58,516 nucleotides of DNA from Prochlorococcus sp. AG-402-I20 (GTDB lineage: Bacteria; Cyanobacteriota; Cyanobacteriia; PCC-6307; Cyanobiaceae), in NCBI GenBank assembly GCA_003216975.1, contig QCHY01000009.1, positions 1-58,516 of the forward strand, written 5' to 3'. This document shows, one piece after another, positions 8,603 to 17,435 of the stretch; the first letter of the stretch is position 1, and each line of letters starts with the position of its first letter. The notes below the pieces were generated by a model. The model worked only from the letters and a program-made list of their open reading frames with translations. It was not told the DNA's origin and did no database searches. The translations under genes and the position numbers were made by a program.

Positions 8603-9538
8603 TTAAGTCCTAGCCTGATCGAACCAACTTGAACGAGTTTCATCTATTCGAACAGATCTAAGCTTTTCAAGAAGTCTCAACTCCTCATCTGACCAGTTTT
8701 CAGGAAATTTCAATTTTAAAGTAAAAAATAAATCTCCTTGGGTATCTAAGTTGTGTAATCCTTGACCTTTTAATCTCAATTTTTGCTCAGGTAAACTTCC
8801 AGAAGGTATTGAAAAATATGTATCTCCATGAGGAGTGACAACCGAAATATTTGCTCCCAAAGCTAATTCATCTAAAGAAATAGGTAAATCTGCATAAACA
8901 TCTAAACCATTTACTTTCCATATAGGATGAGACTTAATACTGACTTCAATCAGTAAATCTCCTCTTTTCCTTTTCCCGGACTGTATATTCCCTTTGTTTT
9001 TAATACGTATTTTTGATCCTGTTTCAATTCCTTTTGGGATTTTCACTTCGATGGGTTCATTATTAACTAAAAGATTCTTTTTTGTTCCATTCAAAGCCTC
9101 AAAAAAACTAATCTGCAAATTAAATTCAGCATCAAGATTTAATGCTTGAGAATTATTATTTGAAGATATATTTGAGTAAATTTCTTTACCAACCTCACTA
9201 AATCTTCCAATTAAATCACTCAAAAAATCGTCAAAGTTTAGATATTCATCAAACCGCTGGTTATCATTTTCCCTAGAAAAATCTCTCGTCTTTCTATCTG
9301 TATTTTTAAACCAATAATTTAGAAATTGTTCATAAGACTTTTTTTTATCCTCATCTGAAAGAATCTCATAAGCTTCATTTATTTCTTTGAATTCCGACTC
9401 AGCCCTCTCATCATGTGGATGTAAATCAGGATGAAATTTTCTAGCAAGTTTCCGGAAGGCACTTTTGATTTCTTTATCGGTAGCATTTCTACTAATGCCA
9501 AGAATTTTGAAATAATCCTTAAAACCACCTGATGCCAT
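8603..9538 (-). CDS. J-domain (DnaJ/CbpA-type) co-chaperone without zinc finger
   Basis: The J-domain at residues 6-70 carries HPD in KLARKFHPDLHPHD and stimulates a DnaK ATPase. No CxxCxGxG zinc-finger repeats are present, so this is a type-II (CbpA-like) protein. The C-terminal two beta domains bind substrates (DLLIEVSIKSHPIWKVNGLDVYADLPISL and GDLFFTLKLKFPENWSDEE). About 311 residues from ATG 9538; an in-frame GTG at 9547 would add three. A nearly Gly/Phe-free linker separates the domains. The partner DnaK is not in the window. Confidence 0.92.
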   Translation of the reverse strand: MASGGFKDYFKILGISRNATDKEIKSAFRKLARKFHPDLHPHDERAESEFKEINEAYEILSDEDKKKSYEQFLNYWFKNTDRKTRDFSRENDNQRFDEYLNFDDFLSDLIGRFSEVGKEIYSNISSNNNSQALNLDAEFNLQISFFEALNGTKKNLLVNNEPIEVKIPKGIETGSKIRIKNKGNIQSGKRKRGDLLIEVSIKSHPIWKVNGLDVYADLPISLDELALGANISVVTPHGDTYFSIPSGSLPEQKLRLKGQGLHNLDTQGDLFFTLKLKFPENWSDEELRLLEKLRSVRIDETRSSWFDQART

Positions 9539-9680
9539 AGAAATCACGCTGCTCTCTTAGTAAAAATCAATCTTTTCAATGATTTTTCCTCAATAATAAG
9601 TATTTAAAAGTAGAGATTGCAGAACTTAATGGAACCTTGAAGCTATAGGCTTATTGAAGATATCAAGTAAGGAGAGTCGA

Positions 9681-11360
9681 TTGGCGTTAATTAATGGCTT
9701 TCACCTAAAAAATATTAGAGGTGATGTATTAGGCGGCTTAACTGCTGCGGTTGTAGCACTACCACTAGCATTAGCGTTTGGTAATGCTGCACTTGGCCCT
9801 GGAGGCGCTATTTACGGTCTTTACGGCGCAGTAGTAGTAGGATTCCTCGCCGCTTTGTTTGGAGGAACTCCTGCTCAAGTGAGTGGTCCTACTGGACCAA
9901 TGAGCGTCACCGTCGCTGGGGTAATAGCTGGTCTTGCAGCTGCAGGTGTTCCAAAAGACTTATCAATTGAGCAGATTTTGCCACTTGTAATGGCATCAGT
10001 AGTTTTTGGAGGCTTGTTTCAAATATTATTTGGAATTTTAAGACTTGGTAAATATATAACCCTTGTCCCATACTCAGTTGTTTCAGGCTTTATGTCTGGG
10101 ATAGGTGTGATAATTATAGCTCTTCAAATTGGACCTCTTCTTGGGATAAAAACACAAGGAAATGTAATTTCATCCCTCTCAACAGTAGCTGGGAATTTCC
10201 AGCCAAATGGAGCTGCTATTTCTGTAGCTGTAATGACTCTTGCAATTGTTTTTCTAACACCAAGAAAAATTAGTCAATGGGTGCCATCTCCTCTTTTAGC
10301 CTTATTGGTAGTCACTCCAATATCTCTTCTCTTCAAAGATGGTGGTTTAGACAGAATAGGAACTCCTGGTCCTATTCCTGAAGGTCTTCCTTCCCTTAGT
10401 ATTCCTTCAGGCCTATACACAATCAACGAATATTTTCCAGTCATTTTAAAAGCTGGAATTGTACTAGCAGTATTAGGAGCAATTGACTCATTACTAACTT
10501 CTCTAGTAGCAGATAATATCTCCCAAACTCGTCATAATTCTGATCGCGAATTAATTGGACAAGGAATAGGGAATGCTGTAGCTGGATTGTTTTCAGGGCT
10601 TCCAGGAGCTGGAGCGACTATGAGAACAGTCATAAATGTCAAATCTGGTGGTTCTACTCCTCTGTCTGGGATGGTTCATTCCATAGTACTTTTAGTTGTT
10701 TTGTTAGGCGCTGGAGGAGCAGCTGAACAAATTCCAACTGCACTACTGGCAGGAATTTTAATAAAAGTTGGCTTGGACATTATTGATTGGGGATTTTTAT
10801 TGAGAGCTCACAGACTTTCGCTTAAAACCGCAAGTGTGATGTATGGGGTCCTCTTGATGACAGTTTTCTGGGACTTGATATGGGCAGTACTAGTTGGAGT
10901 ATTCATAGCAAATATGCTCACGATTGATTCGATTACAGAGACACAATTAGAGGGCATGGAAGCTGACAACCCTTTTAATTCAGCATCAAATAACAACGCA
11001 GCCAATGCTCAACTCCCCTCAGATGAAAAAGCACTTTTAGATCGTTGTGCAGGAGAAGTAATGCTATTCAGATTAAAAGGGCCACTTAGTTTTGGAGCAG
11101 CGAAAGGAATTACTGAAAGAATGATGCTTGTAAGAAATTATAAAGTTCTAATTCTTGATATCACTGATGTTCCCAGGCTTGGAGTTACTGCAACTCTCGC
11201 AATAGAAGATATGGTTCAGGAAGCACTAAACAACTCTAGGAAAGCATATGTTGCTGGGGCAACAGGAAGAGTAAAAGACAGACTTGCTAAATTTGGAGTA
11301 GATGTAATTGGTACAAGAAAAGAAGCCCTTACTGCGGCAATTGACAACCTTAATGGTTGA
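9681..11360 (+). CDS. bicA: SulP-family bicarbonate transporter BicA-like
   Basis: A sodium-dependent, low-affinity, high-flux bicarbonate importer of the plasma membrane, part of the CO2-concentrating mechanism. The N-terminal transporter domain has about 12-14 hydrophobic segments. The hallmark runs are GGLTAAVVALPLALAFG, GGTPAQVSGPTGPMSV, DNISQTRHNSDRELIGQG and GLPGAGATMRT, all closely matching BicA. The STAS domain at about residues 440-555 includes VLILDITDVPRLGVTA. I choose TTG 9681 because AAGGAG lies six bases upstream; an upstream TTG at 9654 lacks such a site. Related SulP sulfate transporters are the alternative, but adjacent sbtA and sbtB favour bicarbonate. Confidence 0.9.
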   Translation: MALINGFHLKNIRGDVLGGLTAAVVALPLALAFGNAALGPGGAIYGLYGAVVVGFLAALFGGTPAQVSGPTGPMSVTVAGVIAGLAAAGVPKDLSIEQILPLVMASVVFGGLFQILFGILRLGKYITLVPYSVVSGFMSGIGVIIIALQIGPLLGIKTQGNVISSLSTVAGNFQPNGAAISVAVMTLAIVFLTPRKISQWVPSPLLALLVVTPISLLFKDGGLDRIGTPGPIPEGLPSLSIPSGLYTINEYFPVILKAGIVLAVLGAIDSLLTSLVADNISQTRHNSDRELIGQGIGNAVAGLFSGLPGAGATMRTVINVKSGGSTPLSGMVHSIVLLVVLLGAGGAAEQIPTALLAGILIKVGLDIIDWGFLLRAHRLSLKTASVMYGVLLMTVFWDLIWAVLVGVFIANMLTIDSITETQLEGMEADNPFNSASNNNAANAQLPSDEKALLDRCAGEVMLFRLKGPLSFGAAKGITERMMLVRNYKVLILDITDVPRLGVTATLAIEDMVQEALNNSRKAYVAGATGRVKDRLAKFGVDVIGTRKEALTAAIDNLNG

Positions 11361-11410
11361 TAATTAATCAATATTTTCATCTGATTGCTTACTTTAAGAA
11401 CTAACAAAAA

Positions 11411-12406
11411 ATGGGTCAAAACCTTTTTATTCAAAATGCCTTAAGTCCGCCAATACTTTTTTTCTTTTTGGGTGCAATTGCATACGCATTAAAGTCTGAT
11501 TTCGAGATACCAGCTCCGCTACCAAAATTATTTTCTTTATATCTTTTACTTGCAATAGGCTTCAGAGGCGGTATTGAACTTCAAAAAAGTGGCTTTGATT
11601 ATCCAGTTCTTCCAACTGTGATAGCAGCAATATTAATGTCACTATTAATCCCAGTTATTTGCTTTTTAGTACTGAGATTGAAATTTGATGTTTTTAATGC
11701 AGCAGCGATATCAGCTGCATATGGATCAATAAGTGCTGTGACATTTATAACTGCTGAAAGCTTTCTAGAAAGTCAAAATATTCCCTTTGATGGCTTTATG
11801 GTTGCAGCTTTAGCACTAATGGAGTCTCCAGCAATAATAATTGGTCTTCTCTTAGTGAAGTTTGGAGCACCCAAAGATAGGCCCATCAAAAGAAAAATGA
11901 AATGGGGATCAATTCTTCATGAGTCGATGTTAAATGGTTCTGTCTATTTATTACTGGGAAGCCTTCTAATAGGTTTTTTAACATCCGCGATTGATCCAAC
12001 TGATATAAAAAAAATGGAACCATTCACAGCTGAATTGTTCTACGGAGCAGAATGTTTTTTCCTGCTTGACATGGGAATTGTGGCTGCTCAACGTCTCGCT
12101 CGTCTAAATAAGACTGGTACCTTTCTCATTATGTTTTCAATATTCATGCCAATAGTTAATGCAGTACTTGGATCAATAGTGGCTAAGTTTCTAAATTTAG
12201 ATCCAGGCAATGCTCTGTTATTTGTAGTTCTATGTGCGAGTGCTTCATACTTAGCTGTTCCAACAGCAATGAGAATGACTGTTCCTGAAGCACGACCTAG
12301 TTATTATATTTCAACCACTCTTGGATTAACTTTTCCGTTTAACATAATTATAGGTATACCAGTATATATGGGCTTAGTAAACACAATGATTCCATCTATT
12401 GGATAA
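11411..12406 (+). CDS. sbtA: SbtA-type sodium-dependent bicarbonate permease
   Basis: SbtA is the high-affinity sodium/bicarbonate symporter of cyanobacteria. The 331-residue protein has about ten membrane segments in two halves. The family signatures are GFRGGIELQKSGF, SAAYGSISAVTFITAESFLE, MVAALALMESPAIIIG in the first half and LLDMGIVAAQRL, CASASYLAVPTAMRM in the second. The cytoplasmic loop between halves is basic (KDRPIKRKMKW). It follows bicA by 50 bases and precedes sbtB by 9, which supports a joint operon and an SbtB-regulated permease. Confidence 0.93.
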   Translation: MGQNLFIQNALSPPILFFFLGAIAYALKSDFEIPAPLPKLFSLYLLLAIGFRGGIELQKSGFDYPVLPTVIAAILMSLLIPVICFLVLRLKFDVFNAAAISAAYGSISAVTFITAESFLESQNIPFDGFMVAALALMESPAIIIGLLLVKFGAPKDRPIKRKMKWGSILHESMLNGSVYLLLGSLLIGFLTSAIDPTDIKKMEPFTAELFYGAECFFLLDMGIVAAQRLARLNKTGTFLIMFSIFMPIVNAVLGSIVAKFLNLDPGNALLFVVLCASASYLAVPTAMRMTVPEARPSYYISTTLGLTFPFNIIIGIPVYMGLVNTMIPSIG

Positions 12407-12415
12407 ATAAATTTC

Positions 12416-12697
12416 ATGAAAAGACTAGACCTGATTTTTAGTGAACGAGAACTTGATGATGTTCTCTCAGAATTAGAAAAAGCTGAGGTTCCTGGCTATA
12501 CAGTTATGAAACATGCCACAGGAAGAGGTCCCGAAAGAATTATTACTGAAGACATGGAATTCACTGGATTTGGATCCAATGCACATGTCATTATTTTTTG
12601 TGAGCAAGAGATAATTAATAAAATACGAGAAAATATAAAAACAGTTCTGAGTTACTACGGAGGAGTCGCATATGTTTCAGAAGCCACTCCTCTTTAA
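12416..12697 (+). CDS. sbtB: SbtB, PII-like regulator of SbtA, short C-terminus
   Basis: SbtB is a trimeric PII-like protein that binds adenine nucleotides and controls SbtA. The 93-residue protein has a ferredoxin-like fold pattern: MKRLDLIFSERELDDVLSELEKAEVPGYTVMKHATG reads as beta strand, helix and strand before a T-loop region TGRGPERIITED at residues 35-46. The C-terminus ends GVAYVSEATPL. The cysteine-bearing C-terminal loop (CGPEGC) seen in Synechocystis SbtB is missing, so redox control by that loop is not expected. It directly follows sbtA (9 bases). Confidence 0.92.
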   Translation: MKRLDLIFSERELDDVLSELEKAEVPGYTVMKHATGRGPERIITEDMEFTGFGSNAHVIIFCEQEIINKIRENIKTVLSYYGGVAYVSEATPL

Positions 12698-12724
12698 AAA
12701 TTAATTACTTTTTAATAGTTTGAA

Positions 12725-13681
12725 TTAAGCATGAACCCAATCTACACGAATTGATTTCCGACTATTTAAATACCTGTCTATTGCCATAGCAGCTATACAT
12801 CCATCGGAGGCTGCAACAACAGCTTGTTTAAAAGGAGTATTTCTGATGTCGCCAATTGCCCAAATGCCTTCGACTGTTGTCGACATAAAGTCATCTACCA
12901 AAACTCCACCATCCTCCTTAAAAGCGACCTGTTCACCAAGAAAGTCGGTAATAGGCTTTGAACCGCTCATATAAACAAAAACACCTTCAAGAGCTAAATC
13001 TTGATGAGTATCAATTGAACGATTCTTAACCTTAATACCTGTTACCCCTGAATCATTACCTTCAATCTGCATCAGCCTAGTCTTACTCCAATGATTCACA
13101 TTTGGTTTTGATAATAGCTCTTGCGCATGATGATCATCTGATTTTGGATCATTAGATGTTATCCAGTGAACTGTGGAAGCAAATTTTGTAAGAACATTTG
13201 CTTCTTCAATTGCTTCTTTATTAATACCAACAACGGCGACTTCGCGATCTCTATAAAAAGCTCCATCACAAGTTGCGCAATAACTTACTCCTCTCCCAAG
13301 GAATTCAGCCTCACCTTTAAATGAAGCTGGTCTTCCCATTGCACCACTTGCAACAACAAGTGCTTTTGCTTTAAAAGTTCCCTCTGGGGTGTAAATAGTT
13401 TTCCAATCACCACTAGCATCAATTCCAAAAACTTGGGCTCTGCGATAATCTGCCCCATACTGAGTAGCTTGATCCCTCATCAATTTTAATAAAGCCTCAC
13501 CACTCATTTCACTAGAGACTCCCGGGTAATTAGCAATTTGATGTGTTATTGCTAGCGCACCCACGTCAGGATTCTTATCTAGAATTACTGTTCTTAAATC
13601 TGCTCGAGAGGTGTAAAGCGCACAACTGCAACCAGCAGGCCCACCACCAACTATGACAACATCAGTTTCAATGGTTTCCAA
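12725..13681 (-). CDS. Thioredoxin-reductase-like flavoprotein lacking a canonical NADPH site (DDOR-like)
   Basis: The 318-residue protein has the NTR fold: FAD-binding VIVGGGPAGCSCALYTSRA at residues 8-26, redox disulfide C135-C138 in SYCATCDG, and the C-terminal FAD segment GIWAIGDIRNTPFKQ. In the NADPH domain the usual GGGDSA is replaced by VGINKEAIEEA (151-161), and the HRR(x)3R phosphate-binding motif is replaced by HWITSNDPK. NADPH dependence is therefore doubtful. The pattern resembles the diflavin-linked disulfide oxidoreductases described in cyanobacteria (inference). The start is TTG 13681; I see no better one. It is convergent with sbtB, 27 bases away. Confidence 0.85.
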   Translation of the reverse strand: METIETDVVIVGGGPAGCSCALYTSRADLRTVILDKNPDVGALAITHQIANYPGVSSEMSGEALLKLMRDQATQYGADYRRAQVFGIDASGDWKTIYTPEGTFKAKALVVASGAMGRPASFKGEAEFLGRGVSYCATCDGAFYRDREVAVVGINKEAIEEANVLTKFASTVHWITSNDPKSDDHHAQELLSKPNVNHWSKTRLMQIEGNDSGVTGIKVKNRSIDTHQDLALEGVFVYMSGSKPITDFLGEQVAFKEDGGVLVDDFMSTTVEGIWAIGDIRNTPFKQAVVAASDGCIAAMAIDRYLNSRKSIRVDWVHA

Positions 13682-13949
13682 TGGAAAATTCTCTTAGTAG
13701 GTTTTTGCCTCTTTCAAGAAGAAAAAGGACTGTATTGAGATAACTCGAGCCAATAGATTAGAATTTTAGCCCAAATCAAATCAAATGTTTGTATTCTTCA
13801 ACTCTAATGAAATTATTCTAGGTTGAGCGATAACAAACAATCTTCTAAATAGATTTAATTGATTAAGAGCAAATCTGCATATATCCAGTTTCAATCTGAA
13901 GACACAAACAACACTAGATCTCCTAAAATATAAGCTGATTAATTAGATC

Positions 13950-14261
13950 ATGAGCGACTCAGAAATACTGCTAAAAGCAGCTATGAACCGAATAGCAGCT
14001 CGAATAACTGAGAAAGTGATTAGTTCTGCCCAAGAATTCACTGAAATTGCCGAAGAATTGCCTCAAAAGCTCCAGGATGAATGGTCTAGTTTGAAAGAAG
14101 AGATTATTGAAGAATCTGAACGTCTAGGGAAAAAGACTAATGCATCAAAAGAAAACAGTTCGAAGGAACAACTAAATAAAGAAGATTTAATTCAAATTCA
14201 AATAGATAATCTAAGATCGAAGGTTATCGACATCAATAAGGATATTGAGAGGAAAAATTGA
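13950..14261 (+). CDS. Small acidic helical protein coupled to the ABC1 kinase gene
   Basis: A 103-residue highly charged protein. Most of it is predicted helical with heptad-like spacing (AEELPQKLQDEWSSLKEEIIEESERLG), and it has no membrane segment or cysteine. I do not recognise a family. Its TGA overlaps the TTG start of the downstream ABC1 kinase by two bases, so translation is likely coupled and the two may act together. ATG at 13950 is the only start near the 5' end. Confidence 0.72.
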   Translation: MSDSEILLKAAMNRIAARITEKVISSAQEFTEIAEELPQKLQDEWSSLKEEIIEESERLGKKTNASKENSSKEQLNKEDLIQIQIDNLRSKVIDINKDIERKN

Positions 14262-15937
14262 TATTTCTAGCTAACCAACTTCAAAGATTTTGTAGAGCCT
14301 TTAGGATTTGGATAATATTATTAGGTTTACTTTTCTATTTATGGTTTGATTATAAAAAATGGACTTATTTAAAAGGATATACAACTAAGAGAAGAGAGAA
14401 AAGAAATACTTTAAGAGCAAAATGGGTTACAAAACAATTAATTAATTTAGGATCAGCATTTATAAAATTAGGACAACTTTTATCGGCAAGAGCTGATGTT
14501 ATTCCATCTGCATGGGTAAATGAGCTTACTTCTCTACAAGATAGAGTTCCTCCTTTTTCATTTGAACAAGTTGACACAATATTAAAAAATCAACTTGGAG
14601 ATTCATACGAAAAAATTATAAGTATTAATGAAACTCCAATCGGCTCAGCTTCACTTGCGCAGGTTCATAAAGCGAGATTATATAATGAAAAAAATGTTAT
14701 TTTTAAAGTACAAAGACCAGATATAGAGAAGTTTTTCAGGCTTGACTTAGATGTAATGAATCAAGTTGCAAAAGTAGTTCAGAGAATAAAGTCTCTAAGT
14801 CGAGGCAATGACTGGGTAGGCATTGCCAAGGAGTCTAGGAGAGTATTACTCAGAGAGCTAGATTTTCAAATTGAAGCTCAATATGCTGCAAGATTTAAAC
14901 AACAATTTATAGATGACTCAGATATTGTAATCCCAAGTGTATTTTGGGATTTAAGTACCAGTAAAGTTTTATGCCTGGAGTATTTACCAGGAATTAAGAT
15001 AAATGATATTAAATCTCTAAAAAAAAATAATATTGATACTTCTTCCATAGCAAAGATTGGTGCCACAAGTTATTTAAAACAATTAGTTAATTATGGTTTT
15101 TTTCATGCTGATCCTCATCCCGGCAACCTAGCTGTTTCTAAGAGTGGTTCTCTCATCTACTATGATTTTGGAATGATGGGTTTTGTCTCTGAGCGTATTA
15201 GAGGCAGGCTAAATTCAATGATCAAAGCCGCAGCGCTTAGTGATGTTAATGGATTAGTCAAAGAACTTCAAATTGCTGGATTAATAGAGGCAGATATTGA
15301 AATAGGCCCAGTTAGAAGATTAATAAGAATAATGTTAAATGAAGCTCTCACTCCGCCATTTGATTCTCAAATTATAGAAAAGCTATCTGGTGACATATCT
15401 GAACTAGCTTATGGGAAGCCATTTAGAATACCAATTGAGTTGATTTTTGTTTTTAGAGCATTATCAACTTTTGAAGGAGTTGGAAGATATTTAGACCCTG
15501 AATTTAATTTAATAGCAATAGCGAAACCCTTCCTTCTTCCTCTTATGACTTCAAAAAATCCAGACTCAAATGACTTATTTAACGAATTAGGAAGACAAGT
15601 TACTGAAATAGGCAGTAAAGCTGTTCGGTTACCAAAGCGCTTGGATGAAAATCTTGAAAGACTTGAACAAGGTGACTTGCAACTTCAAGTACGAATGGGT
15701 GAATCAGACAGACAACTGAGAAGAATGATTAACGCTCAACAAACACTAGGTAATTCCGTTCTCCTCGGCTCACTTGCAATATCGTCAGCGTTACTTGCTT
15801 CAAACAATAAACCATATTTATTTTTCATACCATTAATTCCAGGTTTTCCAATAGCTCTAAATTGGATCAAATTACAATTCAGAATGAGAAACGAAAATAG
15901 ACTTGATAATTTTCAAGGAAGACGAGGCTCAAGCTAG
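14258..15937 (+). CDS. ABC1/UbiB/AarF-family atypical kinase
   Basis: ABC1-type (AarF/UbiB) protein-kinase-like ATPases act in quinone, lipid or chloroplast redox metabolism. The 559-residue protein has the A-rich loop PIGSASLAQVHKARL, the lysine of NVIFKVQRP, the KxGQ motif FIKLGQLLSARAD, the catalytic HADPHPGNLAV and the metal-binding YYDFGMMGF. Two hydrophobic segments near the C-terminus (residues ~500-545) could anchor it in a membrane. It starts at TTG 14258 (GAGAGGAAA ribosome-binding region), overlapping the preceding gene. The specific substrate is unknown. Confidence 0.93.
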   Translation: MIFLANQLQRFCRAFRIWIILLGLLFYLWFDYKKWTYLKGYTTKRREKRNTLRAKWVTKQLINLGSAFIKLGQLLSARADVIPSAWVNELTSLQDRVPPFSFEQVDTILKNQLGDSYEKIISINETPIGSASLAQVHKARLYNEKNVIFKVQRPDIEKFFRLDLDVMNQVAKVVQRIKSLSRGNDWVGIAKESRRVLLRELDFQIEAQYAARFKQQFIDDSDIVIPSVFWDLSTSKVLCLEYLPGIKINDIKSLKKNNIDTSSIAKIGATSYLKQLVNYGFFHADPHPGNLAVSKSGSLIYYDFGMMGFVSERIRGRLNSMIKAAALSDVNGLVKELQIAGLIEADIEIGPVRRLIRIMLNEALTPPFDSQIIEKLSGDISELAYGKPFRIPIELIFVFRALSTFEGVGRYLDPEFNLIAIAKPFLLPLMTSKNPDSNDLFNELGRQVTEIGSKAVRLPKRLDENLERLEQGDLQLQVRMGESDRQLRRMINAQQTLGNSVLLGSLAISSALLASNNKPYLFFIPLIPGFPIALNWIKLQFRMRNENRLDNFQGRRGSS

Positions 15938-15947
15938 TTTTTTGAAA

Positions 15948-17279
<1,332 letters not shown>

Positions 17280-17435
17280 CTACATTATTCCTATATGTTC
17301 CTGAATTGCTAATCTAACTTGCTTTCCAAGACCTAATCAATCAAATTCGTCTTAACAAGAAATACACGTATCGATAAAAAGGTCTCAATCAAAATTCAGA
17401 AGGCAAATGACCACTTTGAATAAAATTGATCGAAA

